Shown: positions 1-5,782 of the stretch, in pieces
Numbering within the stretch: the first letter of the stretch is position 1
How the letters are laid out: each line of letters begins with the position of its first letter
Source of the DNA: a bacterium
GTDB taxonomy: Bacteria > Krumholzibacteriota > Krumholzibacteriia > LZORAL124-64-63
Assembly: GCA_030591105.1 (NCBI GenBank)
Contig: JAUVBS010000096.1
Span: forward strand, 1-7,352
Length of the DNA stretch: 7,352 nucleotides
Direction of reading: 5' to 3'
Program-made: the position numbers and the translations under genes
Notes under the pieces: generated by a model
The model's input: the letters and a program-made list of their open reading frames with translations, nothing else
Told to the model about the DNA's origin: nothing
Database searches by the model: none

Positions 1-350
1 AGTCGTGTGCCATGAGCATCAGCGACGAGGCGAGTCTCGCCGAGGCGGGCAGGCGCTTACTCGACCGCACGGAAGCTGCAGCGGTCCTGATCACCCGGGG
101 CGAGCGCGGCATGGCGCTGTTCGAGCGCGACGGCACTGCCCACCACCTCGCCACCGAAGCGACCGATGTCTACGACGTGACCGGAGCTGGCGATACGGTC
201 ATCGCCGCCTACACTACGGCGCTGGTCGCCGGAGCCTCGTTCGTCGCCGCGGCTAATCTGGCCAACCACGCTGCCGGTATCGCTGTGCGTGAATTGGGAA
301 CTTGCGCGGTGTCCGCGCAGCAGATTGCGGCGACGATGGGATTGGAGTAA
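1..350 (+). CDS. rfaE1: D-glycero-beta-D-manno-heptose-7-phosphate kinase, 3' end (partial)
   Basis: This is the C-terminal part of a PfkB/ribokinase-family sugar kinase; its 5' end lies before the window and the first full codon is at position 3. An in-frame ATG at 12 is internal and should not be read as the start. Visible family signatures are LITRGERGMALF (the strand and turn before the active site), then VYDVTGAGDTVIA, where the Asp encoded at 192-194 is the expected catalytic base and GAGD forms the anion hole, then the helical C-terminus with ANLANHAAGIAV. VYDVTGAGDTVIA is typical of the heptose-7-phosphate kinase domain of RfaE/HldE, which phosphorylates heptose-7-phosphate at C1 with ATP in the cytoplasm for ADP-heptose synthesis. 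The partner adenylyltransferase follows 25 nt downstream, which strongly supports this assignment over other PfkB sugar kinases. In E. coli both activities are fused in HldE; here the kinase ends at its own TAA. Confidence 0.9.
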   Translation, partial: SCAMSISDEASLAEAGRRLLDRTEAAAVLITRGERGMALFERDGTAHHLATEATDVYDVTGAGDTVIAAYTTALVAGASFVAAANLANHAAGIAVRELGTCAVSAQQIAATMGLE

Positions 351-363
351 GGCTTCACGCGAC

Positions 364-367
364 GGAG
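364..367 (+). promoter_or_regulatory. Ribosome binding site for the TTG start of rfaE2
   Basis: GGAG lies 8 nt upstream of the TTG at 376 and is the only good Shine-Dalgarno match in the rfaE1-rfaE2 gap. The in-frame ATG at 403 has no purine-rich motif before it, so this site decides the start in favour of TTG 376. Confidence 0.6.
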
Positions 368-375
368 TTATCCTG

Positions 376-867
376 TTGACCAATAAAGATATACCAACCG
401 TAATGACACGGAGTGATCTGGTCACCTGGGGCGAGCGCAGGCGTGCGGCCGGACGCACCGTAGCGTTTACGAACGGTTGCTTCGATCTACTGCACCGTGG
501 GCACCTGGACAGTTTTTTGCGGGCCGCGGCAGAGGCCGATGAGCTCGTCGTAGCGCTGAACAGCGATCGGTCGGTCCGTCTGCTGAAGGGTGAATCGCGT
601 CCGTTCGTACGCCAGGAAGATCGGGCGGTGATGGTCGCGGCCTTGCGGCCGGTTTCAGTCGTCACCATATTTGACGAGCCGACTCCGCTGGAGACGATTC
701 TCGCGGTGCGGCCGGACGTACTCGTCAAGGGGTCCGAGTACGAGGAAGCGGATATTGTCGGCTCCCGGGTAGTACTGGCCTGGGGCGGGAAAATCGTCCG
801 GGTGCCCATGCGGGCCGGCTGGTCGACCTCGCAGATCATCGCCACCATTCAGAAACTGTCCGAATGA
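376..867 (+). CDS. rfaE2: D-glycero-beta-D-manno-heptose-1-phosphate adenylyltransferase
   Basis: A 163-residue cytidylyltransferase-like nucleotidyltransferase, the usual length for a stand-alone RfaE domain II (HldC type). It transfers AMP from ATP to heptose-1-phosphate, giving ADP-heptose for the LPS inner core. The nucleotide-binding signature FTNGCFDLLHRGH is at residues 31-43 with the HxGH motif at 40-43. The conserved VLVKGSEY is at 116-123, and the C-terminal GWSTSQII at 148-155 corresponds to the GxST signature of this family. I chose TTG 376 because GGAG sits 8 nt upstream; starting at ATG 403 would remove nine residues ahead of the fold and has no ribosome binding site. The reading frame is open further upstream, but that part overlaps rfaE1 and has no family similarity. 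The gene is almost certainly co-transcribed with rfaE1. The separated kinase/adenylyltransferase arrangement is known from other Gram-negative bacteria. Confidence 0.93.
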   Translation: MTNKDIPTVMTRSDLVTWGERRRAAGRTVAFTNGCFDLLHRGHLDSFLRAAAEADELVVALNSDRSVRLLKGESRPFVRQEDRAVMVAALRPVSVVTIFDEPTPLETILAVRPDVLVKGSEYEEADIVGSRVVLAWGGKIVRVPMRAGWSTSQIIATIQKLSE

Positions 868-942
868 ACAGTGCCGGCTGACGCGTTGCACGGCTGCAGT
901 AGATCGCTCGGACTTGCACAGGTGGGTACTGAAGGAGAGACC

Positions 943-2259
943 ATGAGCAGGAAGAAAGTCATCATCCTCGGCGCTGCGGGCCGTGATTTTCACAACTTCA
1001 ACTGTCGGTACCGCGGCAACGAAGAATACGAGATCGTCGCTTTCACGGCAACGCAGATTCCGGACATCGACGGCCGGAAGTACCCTGCCGAGTTGGCGGG
1101 TGACCTGTACCCCAATGGTATTCCCATCGCGGACGAGTCCGAACTCACCGATCTGATCGCCGCGCACAGCGTCGATTTTTGCGTCATGGCCTACAGTGAC
1201 CGCTCGTACGATCAGGTCATGAGCCTGGCGTCCATCGTCAACGCCGCCGGCGCGGATTTCATGATGATGGGCGAACGCGACACCGAGCTGGTCAGCAGCA
1301 AGCCGGTCGTCAGCGTCGGCGCGGTACGCACCGGCTGCGGCAAGAGTCAGACCAGCCGGCGCATCGCGGCGATCTTGCGCGCAGCGGGCAAGAAGGTCGT
1401 CGCCATCCGGCACCCGATGCCCTACGGCGATCTGGTGGCACAGAAAGTCCAGCGCTTCGCCGAGCTGGCCGACCTCGAGCGGCACGCCTGCACCATCGAG
1501 GAGATGGAGGAATACGAGCCGCATATCGTTGCCGGCGGCGTGATCTATTCCGGCGTCGATTACGAGGCGATCCTGCGTGAAGCGGAGCAAGAGGCCGACA
1601 TCATCCTGTGGGACGGTGGTAACAACGACACCCCGTTCATCAAGAGCGATCTACATGTGGTCGTGGCTGATCCGCACCGTGCGGGCCACGAGAAGAAATA
1701 CTATCCCAGCGAAACCAACGTGCGGCTCGCCGATGTCGTGGTGATCAACAAGGAAGTCGAGGCGGAGTTCGACGATATCGAAACCGTCCGCGCCAACGTT
1801 CTGGACATCAACCCTGGCGTGATCATCATCGATGCGGCGAGTCCGCTGACCGTCACCGGCGAAGCCGACCTCAACGGCAAGCGAGTCCTGGTGGTCGAAG
1901 ACGGTCCGACCTTGACTCACGGGGATATGACCTACGGCGCCGGCGTCGTCGCCGCACTACGCGCTGGAGCGGCCGAGCTGGTCGATCCGCGTCCGTGGGC
2001 CACCGGTAGCCTGGCCGAGACCTTCGAGAAATATCCGGATATCGGCACTCTGCTGCCGGCCATGGGTTACGGTGACGAGCAGGTGGCCGACCTCGAGCAG
2101 ACGATCAATGCGTGCGAGTGTGACGTCGTGGTGATCGGGACCCCCATCGACCTGAACCGCATCGTCAAGATCGACAAACCGACGGTGCGTGTCAGTTACG
2201 AGTTGCAGGAGATAGGCGAGCCCAACCTCGAACAAGTGCTGGCCAAGTTCATCGGTTAA
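943..2259 (+). CDS. Cyclic 2,3-diphosphoglycerate synthetase-like P-loop protein (COG2403)
   Basis: A 438-residue cytoplasmic protein with no signal peptide or membrane segment. The N-terminus has a Rossmann-like start, VIILGAAGRDFHNFN (residues 6-20), and a conserved FTATQIP at 34-40. A P-loop, RTGCGKSQTSRR, is at 129-140, followed by AIRHPMPYGDL (154-164). A Walker B-like strand, ILWDGGNND, is at 221-229, with DPHRAGHE at 243-250 and VVINKEVE at 266-273; the NKE could act in base recognition. The C-terminus has IGTPIDL (398-404) and KPTVRVSYEL (412-421). This layout matches the COG2403 family, whose characterised archaeal member (Methanothermus fervidus) closes 2,3-bisphosphoglycerate to its cyclic form using ATP. 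Bacterial members are usually annotated only as GTPases, and their substrate is unknown to me. ATG 943 is preceded by AAGGAGAG (933-940) at good spacing; an in-frame GTG at 871 has no such site. It sits 75 nt after rfaE2 and 57 nt before sucC. Family assignment is firm; the reaction here is not established. Confidence 0.85.
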   Translation: MSRKKVIILGAAGRDFHNFNCRYRGNEEYEIVAFTATQIPDIDGRKYPAELAGDLYPNGIPIADESELTDLIAAHSVDFCVMAYSDRSYDQVMSLASIVNAAGADFMMMGERDTELVSSKPVVSVGAVRTGCGKSQTSRRIAAILRAAGKKVVAIRHPMPYGDLVAQKVQRFAELADLERHACTIEEMEEYEPHIVAGGVIYSGVDYEAILREAEQEADIILWDGGNNDTPFIKSDLHVVVADPHRAGHEKKYYPSETNVRLADVVVINKEVEAEFDDIETVRANVLDINPGVIIIDAASPLTVTGEADLNGKRVLVVEDGPTLTHGDMTYGAGVVAALRAGAAELVDPRPWATGSLAETFEKYPDIGTLLPAMGYGDEQVADLEQTINACECDVVVIGTPIDLNRIVKIDKPTVRVSYELQEIGEPNLEQVLAKFIG

Positions 2260-2267
2260 AATGTTTG

Positions 2268-2295
2268 GGGCGTCCGGTCACGAGGCCGGACGCCC
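2268..2295 (+). promoter_or_regulatory. GC-rich hairpin in the sucC leader
   Basis: A perfect 10-bp inverted repeat: GGGCGTCCGG (2268-2277) and CCGGACGCCC (2286-2295), with an 8-nt loop TCACGAGG. It starts 8 nt after the stop of the upstream gene and ends 9 nt before the sucC Shine-Dalgarno GGGAGG (2305-2310). No T-run follows (the next bases are GCATCTT), so it is not a textbook intrinsic terminator. It could be a weak terminator/attenuator, a processing or mRNA-stability element, or a translational control element for sucC; the sequence does not decide. Confidence 0.6.
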
Positions 2296-2316
2296 GCATC
2301 TTCCGGGAGGGAATGC

Positions 2317-3450
2317 GTGAACATCCACGAGTACCAGGCGAAGGAGATTTTCGCCCGCTTCGGCCTGCCGGTGCCGCCGGGCGATGTGGCCACGACCGCC
2401 GACCAGGCGGTGAAACTGGCGGAACAGTATGGTCTGCCGGTCATGGTCAAGGCCCAGGTGTTGACCGGCGGGCGGGGGAAAGCCGGTGGCGTGAAATATT
2501 GCACGTCCGTCGCAGACGTCGCTGAGCACGCCGAGGCGATTCTCGGAATGGACATCAAAGGGCATACCGTCGGCAAGGTACAGATCACTCCGGCGCTCGA
2601 CATCGCCGAAGAGTACTACGTCGGCATGCTGATCGATCGCAACACCAAGCGGGCGCTCTTGATGGCCAGTGCCGAGGGTGGTGTAGAGATCGAGCAGGTG
2701 GCCAAGGACAATCCCGACGCGATCTTCAAGCTGGCCATCGATCCTCGGTACGGATTGCTCGATCACGAGGCGCTCACCATGGCGCTGAAGCTGACCAACG
2801 GGGACATCAAGAAGGCCCGCCAACTGGCGCTGGCGATGCAGAAGCTCTATGCCGCATTCATGCACGCCGACGCGAGTCTGGCCGAGATCAACCCGTACGT
2901 CTTCACGCCGGCGGGGGAGGGGTACGCCATCGATGCGAAGATGAATCTCGACGACAACGCTCAGTTTCGTCACCCTGACTACGAACAGCTGCGCGACCTC
3001 GATGAGGAGAACGCGGCGGAACGCCAGGCGCGTGAGGCGGGTCTCTCGTTCGTCAAGCTCGAGGGTAACGTCGGCTGCCTCGTCAACGGCGCTGGTCTGG
3101 CCATGGCGACCATGGATCTGGTGAAATATTATGGTGGTAAGCCAGCCAACTTCCTCGATATCGGCGGCAGCTCCAACCCGGAAAAAGTCGTCAACGCGCT
3201 GCAGATCATCCTGACCGATCCGCACGTGAAAGTGATCCTGTTCAACATCTTCGGTGGCATAACGCGCTGCGACGACGTGGCGAACGGAATCATCGCCGCG
3301 ACGGAGTCCATGGACATCTCCGTGCCGATCGTGGTGCGTTTGACCGGTACCAATGAGGAAGAGGCGCGTCAGCTGCTGACGCAGACCGATCTGGTGGCGG
3401 CCGAGACCATGGACGCAGCAGTTCAGAAAGCGATTGAACTAGTCAGCTAA
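2317..3450 (+). CDS. sucC: Succinyl-CoA synthetase (ADP-forming) subunit beta
   Basis: With SucD, this subunit catalyses reversible succinyl-CoA + NDP + Pi to succinate + CoA + NTP in the TCA cycle; the beta subunit binds the nucleotide and succinate. The 377-residue length is close to the usual 380-390. An N-terminal ATP-grasp domain starts with the hallmark [12 protein letters not shown], then K45 and [10 protein letters not shown] (51-60). The metal-binding pair E190/N192 lies in LAEINPYV, followed by [11 protein letters not shown] (204-214). The C-terminal ligase domain carries [11 protein letters not shown] (257-267), [11 protein letters not shown] (309-319) and RLTGTNEEE (341-349). The loop after FLDIGG reads SSNPEKV, where the E. 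coli enzyme has a GGGA-type sequence. The GTG start is set by GGGAGG (2305-2310), 6 nt upstream; the nearby ATG at 2313 is out of frame. sucD follows after 58 nt. Nucleotide preference (ATP or GTP) cannot be read with certainty. Confidence 0.98.
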   Translation: MNIHEYQAKEIFARFGLPVPPGDVATTADQAVKLAEQYGLPVMVKAQVLTGGRGKAGGVKYCTSVADVAEHAEAILGMDIKGHTVGKVQITPALDIAEEYYVGMLIDRNTKRALLMASAEGGVEIEQVAKDNPDAIFKLAIDPRYGLLDHEALTMALKLTNGDIKKARQLALAMQKLYAAFMHADASLAEINPYVFTPAGEGYAIDAKMNLDDNAQFRHPDYEQLRDLDEENAAERQAREAGLSFVKLEGNVGCLVNGAGLAMATMDLVKYYGGKPANFLDIGGSSNPEKVVNALQIILTDPHVKVILFNIFGGITRCDDVANGIIAATESMDISVPIVVRLTGTNEEEARQLLTQTDLVAAETMDAAVQKAIELVS

Positions 3451-3508
3451 ACACGCTGTCGTCATGATAATTGCGGCTTCGGTCGCGCTTGATGAGGAGA
3501 AGCTGGAA

Positions 3509-4384
3509 ATGGCGATTTTCGTCGACAAGAACACCAAGGTAGCCGTCCAGGGCATTACCGGCCGCGACGGCAGTTTTCACGCCCAGCAGATGCTCGAGTA
3601 CAGCGATACGGTCGTCGCGGGCGTGACACCAGGCCGCGGCGGGCAAACCTTCGCCGACAAGGTACCGATCTTCGATAGCATGGCCGAGGCGGTGGGTCAG
3701 ACCGGCGCCAATACCACGGTCATCTTCGTCCCGCCGTTCGGCGCGGCGGGGGCGATTTATGAGGCCGCGGATGCGGGGGTCAAACTGATCGTCTGCATCA
3801 CTGAAGGGGTGCCGACCGTCGACATGGTCAAGGTCATGCCGTACCTCGCTGAACGCGGAGTGCGTCTGATTGGGCCAAACTGTCCGGGGCTGATCGCGCC
3901 GGGACTCTGTAAGCTCGGCATCATGCCGGCGTCCATCGTTGCCGAGGGCAATGTCGGTCTGGTTTCACGCAGCGGTACGCTGACTTACGAAGTTGTTTGG
4001 CAATTGCCGAGTGCCGGATTGGGCCAGAGCGCTTGCCTTGGCATCGGCGGGGATCCGGTGATCGGGACCACCTTCCTCGACTCCATCAAGGCGTTTGCCG
4101 CCGATCCTCAGACGGAAGCTCTGGTGATGATCGGCGAGATCGGCGGGGACGCCGAAGAGCGCGCGGCGGAGTATATCCAGGAGCACGTGGACATTCCGGT
4201 CGTGGCGTTCATCGCCGGCCAGACCGCACCTCCGGGTAAGCGGATGGGCCACGCCGGCGCAATCGTGTCCGGAGGCAGCGGCACCGCGGCCGAGAAAGTG
4301 AAAGCGCTCGCCGCAGCGGGTATCCCGGTGGCGGAACGTCCGAAAGATATCGTACCGCGACTGCAGGAAATCTGGCAGCGGTAG
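3509..4384 (+). CDS. sucD: Succinyl-CoA synthetase subunit alpha
   Basis: A 291-residue alpha subunit of normal length. It binds CoA through its N-terminal Rossmann domain ([14 protein letters not shown], residues 11-24) and carries the histidine that is phosphorylated during turnover: H248 in [14 protein letters not shown] (243-256). Other family signatures are PGRGGQ (41-46), [15 protein letters not shown] (72-86), [11 protein letters not shown] (96-106), IGPNCPGLI (121-129) and SRSGTLTYE (153-161). ATG 3509 has GAGGAGA (3494-3500) 8 nt upstream. The frame stays open to an ATG at 3464, but that one has no Shine-Dalgarno and would add 15 residues that do not look like the family N-terminus. 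It forms the enzyme with the SucC encoded just upstream and very likely shares its transcript. Confidence 0.98.
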   Translation: MAIFVDKNTKVAVQGITGRDGSFHAQQMLEYSDTVVAGVTPGRGGQTFADKVPIFDSMAEAVGQTGANTTVIFVPPFGAAGAIYEAADAGVKLIVCITEGVPTVDMVKVMPYLAERGVRLIGPNCPGLIAPGLCKLGIMPASIVAEGNVGLVSRSGTLTYEVVWQLPSAGLGQSACLGIGGDPVIGTTFLDSIKAFAADPQTEALVMIGEIGGDAEERAAEYIQEHVDIPVVAFIAGQTAPPGKRMGHAGAIVSGGSGTAAEKVKALAAAGIPVAERPKDIVPRLQEIWQR

Positions 4385-4448
4385 AGGTTCGGCCGAGGGC
4401 AACGGGCGCGGTCGCATTGACGGTGCAGTGCGGCGCCGACGACACCAA

Positions 4449-4472
4449 CGGCTGGATCACCCAGCCGAGGAG
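4449..4472 (+). promoter_or_regulatory. Hairpin abutting the ndk ribosome binding site
   Basis: A perfect 7-bp stem, CGGCTGG (4449-4455) and CCAGCCG (4461-4467), closes a 5-nt loop ATCAC. The last stem base is also the first base of the Shine-Dalgarno GAGGAG (4467-4472), which lies only 4 nt before the ndk ATG. The rest of the 92-nt sucD-ndk gap shows no other clear element and no T-run typical of a terminator. The hairpin could modulate ndk translation or mark a processing point; this is inference. Confidence 0.5.
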
Positions 4473-4476
4473 CGAT

Positions 4477-4884
4477 ATGCAACAGACATATTTCATGATC
4501 AAGCCGGAAATCGTCGCGGCCGGGGACCAGAAGATCGGCGCGATCCTGGCGATGGTCAACGCAGCCGGTTTCCGGATTGTCGATCTTGCTTTGCGTAGCC
4601 TCGATCGGGCCCCTGTAGAAGAGTTCTACACCGAACACCGCGACAAGCCGTTCTTTGCCGACCTGGTCGCCTACATCGTTTCCGGACCGGTGATCGCGAT
4701 CCGCCTCGAACGCGACGATGCGATCCGACGCTTGCGCGAACTGATCGGCGCGACCGATCCGCGCGAAGCTGCCGCCGGAACGGTGCGGTTTCTTTACGGC
4801 CGCTCGCTCCAGAACAACGCGGTCCACGCCTCGGCCGTCGCCGAGGACGCGGAGCGCGAACTACAGATCGTATTCGGTGGCTGA
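4477..4884 (+). CDS. ndk: Nucleoside diphosphate kinase
   Basis: A 135-residue enzyme that exchanges the gamma phosphate between NTPs and NDPs through a phosphohistidine. Recognisable elements are FMIKPE (6-11, with the nucleotide-binding lysine K9), the FYTEHRDKPFF block (50-60), SGPVIAIRL (69-77), RRLRELIGATDP (84-95, including R86/T93-type ligands), GTVRFLYG (101-108, R104) and the active site QNNAVHAS with catalytic H117. In most family members the histidine is followed by GSDS; here it is ASAV, so the Asp and the second Ser are absent. The first Ser (S119) and the glutamate that positions the histidine (E128) are kept, so activity is expected. ATG 4477 is chosen for GAGGAG just upstream and because the family begins at QQTYFMIKP; a TTG at 4417 would add 20 unrelated residues. 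It follows sucD by 92 nt and can redistribute the NTP made by succinyl-CoA synthetase. Confidence 0.95.
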   Translation: MQQTYFMIKPEIVAAGDQKIGAILAMVNAAGFRIVDLALRSLDRAPVEEFYTEHRDKPFFADLVAYIVSGPVIAIRLERDDAIRRLRELIGATDPREAAAGTVRFLYGRSLQNNAVHASAVAEDAERELQIVFGG

Positions 4885-4932
4885 ACCGCCGGTGAGCAGA
4901 GGTGTGGCGGGCGGACGACGGCGGCCGGTTGC

Positions 4933-4961
4933 TTGACACAAGCACGTCTTATAACTACAGT
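4933..4961 (+). promoter_or_regulatory. Candidate sigma70-type promoter for yceD-rpmF-plsX-fabD
   Basis: A perfect -35 hexamer TTGACA (4933-4938) is followed after 17 nt by TACAGT (4956-4961), a 4/6 match to TATAAT. A better -10, TATAAC (4950-4955), lies nearby but is only 11 nt from TTGACA; it would need the poor TTGCTT at 4929-4934 as its -35. This is the AT-richest spot of the 88-nt ndk-yceD gap. Either choice puts the transcription start at about 4961-4969, just before the yceD start codon. ACAAGC (4938-4943) and GCTTGT (4967-4972) form a 6-bp dyad around the -10 region that might be an operator. Both are pattern matches only. Confidence 0.5.
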
Positions 4962-4972
4962 TGTGCGCTTGT

Positions 4973-5455
4973 ATGAATCTGGATCTGGAACGGCAACCGG
5001 TCGGACGCAGCCAACTCGAATTGGCTGGTAAAGTTGATCTAGGCCCACGCGAGGGTGGACCAACGGCGGTCGAGGTAACCGGTAGCTTGGAGGTCGACAA
5101 CCTCGGGAGCCGCTTCCTGCTGACCGGCAGGCTGGCTGCGCTGGGCGAGGTCGAGTGCGGGAGGTGCCTCGCACCGTGCGTGCTGGCTTACGACGTTCCG
5201 GTCGAGATCATGGTGATCTGTAGCGTAGAGATCGACGACGACATGGGCGATACGCTGGTGATCCAACAAAGAAGCGGCGAGGTCGATCTGAGTGGCGCGT
5301 TGCGCGAAGCCGCGATTCTCGCCCTGCCGCAGATCAGAGTGTGCCGACCCGACTGCCGCGGTTTATGCGCGCAGTGTGGTACAAACTTGAATATCAAGCG
5401 GTGCGACTGCACCGACGAAGCGGCCGATTCCCGCTGGGACGGCCTGCCGGAGTAA
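4973..5455 (+). CDS. yceD: YceD/DUF177 family protein (23S rRNA accumulation protein-like)
   Basis: A 160-residue cytoplasmic DUF177 protein. Homologues in E. coli and plants are linked to 23S rRNA accumulation; the molecular role is not well defined. The N-terminal pattern LDLERQPVGRSQLELAGKVD (residues 3-22) fits the family opening. The hallmark paired cysteines are C62 and C65 in VECGRCLAPC. The C-terminal block CRPDCRGLCAQCGTNLN (124-140) has C124, C128, C132 and C135, which could bind metal. The terminal DSRWDGL is also typical. An in-frame stop at 4952 leaves only TTG 4961 or ATG 4973 as plausible starts; neither has a Shine-Dalgarno, and the candidate promoter ends at 4961, so the mRNA may be nearly leaderless. 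The position directly before rpmF is the classic context, as in E. coli yceD-rpmF-plsX. Confidence 0.93.
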   Translation: MNLDLERQPVGRSQLELAGKVDLGPREGGPTAVEVTGSLEVDNLGSRFLLTGRLAALGEVECGRCLAPCVLAYDVPVEIMVICSVEIDDDMGDTLVIQQRSGEVDLSGALREAAILALPQIRVCRPDCRGLCAQCGTNLNIKRCDCTDEAADSRWDGLPE

Positions 5456-5469
5456 TCCCGAATTGCGAA

Positions 5470-5514
5470 CGACCTGCCGGGTCGGGCGCATCGGCTCCAC
5501 TCCGCAGCGATGCG
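5470..5514 (+). promoter_or_regulatory. Two consecutive hairpins in the rpmF leader
   Basis: Within the 94-nt yceD-rpmF gap, CGACC (5470-5474) pairs with GGTCG (5480-5484) over a 5-nt loop. Then CGCATCG (5487-5493) pairs perfectly with CGATGCG (5508-5514); if G5494 bulges out, CT (5495-5496) can also pair with AG (5506-5507), leaving a 9-nt loop. No T-run follows, so this does not look like a terminator. The rpmF Shine-Dalgarno (5533-5538) lies 19 nt downstream. A role in translational control or RNA processing of the L32 message is possible but unproven. Confidence 0.45.
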
Positions 5515-5549
5515 ACGCTTCGGGGTTACAGCAAGGAGAGTGAAGAGAG

Positions 5550-5729
5550 ATGGCGGTACCCAAGAAAAAAACGTCCCACGCCCGCAAAGGAAAGCGCCGA
5601 GCCAACTGGCATCTGACGCGCCCGAACCTCGACAAGTGCCCCCACTGCGGAGAGCCGCGACGCCCGCACCGGGTCTGCCGGGCTTGTGGGTATTACGGCG
5701 AGCGTGAGGTCCTGGTCGTCGAATCGTAA
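5550..5729 (+). CDS. rpmF: 50S ribosomal protein L32 (bL32), zinc-ribbon type
   Basis: A 59-residue protein with the unmistakable bL32 N-terminus MAVPKKKTSHARKGKRRANW, where MAVPKKKTS is the universal signature. A Cys4 zinc ribbon follows: C30-x2-C33 (CPHC) and C43-x2-C46 (CRAC), then the closing GYYGEREVL. All four cysteines are present, so this is the zinc-binding form rather than the cysteine-free paralogue some bacteria use under zinc limitation. bL32 is a structural protein of the large ribosomal subunit. The ATG is preceded by AAGGAG (5533-5538) with a rather long 11-nt spacing; the intervening bases are purine-rich. It lies between yceD and plsX as in many bacteria, which ties ribosome and phospholipid synthesis to one transcript. 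Confidence 0.98.
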   Translation: MAVPKKKTSHARKGKRRANWHLTRPNLDKCPHCGEPRRPHRVCRACGYYGEREVLVVES

Positions 5730-5771
5730 GGTTATGGCGCGACGGTGGTTTCGGTGCAGGGAACTGGTGGC

Positions 5772-5779
5772 GAGGTGAT
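5772..5779 (+). promoter_or_regulatory. Strong ribosome binding site for the TTG start of plsX
   Basis: GAGGTGAT is an 8-base exact complement to the conserved 3' end of 16S rRNA. It ends 3 nt before the TTG at 5783; its GAGG core is 7 nt from the start. This fixes the plsX start at a TTG despite the weak codon. Confidence 0.7.
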
Positions 5780-5782
5780 AGC

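Noticed and set aside
376..406. TTGACC with downstream AT-rich TAATGA as a promoter for a leaderless ATG 403 start of rfaE2
   Set aside because: The spacing is 19 nt and the -10 is poor, whereas TTG 376 with GGAG at 364-367 gives a normal start; the AT-rich patch is explained by its codons (Asn, Lys, Asp, Ile).
871..942. GTG 871 as the start of the COG2403 gene
   Set aside because: No Shine-Dalgarno precedes it and the added 24 residues are unlike the family; AAGGAGAG before ATG 943 is clear.
655..1590. Long open frame on the - strand (about 311 codons)
   Set aside because: It lies antisense to rfaE2 and the COG2403 gene, which have strong family motifs; it shows no recognisable motif and is a codon-bias shadow in GC-rich DNA.
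2268..2303. Intrinsic terminator between the COG2403 gene and sucC
   Set aside because: The hairpin is strong, but the bases after it (GCATCTT) are not a T-run in either direction, so I list it as a hairpin of unknown function.
2278..3225. Long open frame on the - strand (about 315 codons)
   Set aside because: Antisense to sucC, whose full-length protein is intact; no motif or plausible ribosome binding site supports it.
3464..3508. ATG 3464 as the sucD start
   Set aside because: No Shine-Dalgarno, and the 15 extra residues are absent from the family; ATG 3509 has GAGGAGA 8 nt upstream.
4881..4895. GGTGG/CCGCC hairpin at the ndk stop as a terminator
   Set aside because: Only five pairs including one G-U, overlapping the stop codon, with no T-run.
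5341..5616. A 91-codon + strand frame overlapping the yceD end and rpmF
   Set aside because: The translation is Arg/Pro-rich with no family; rpmF in another frame explains this region.
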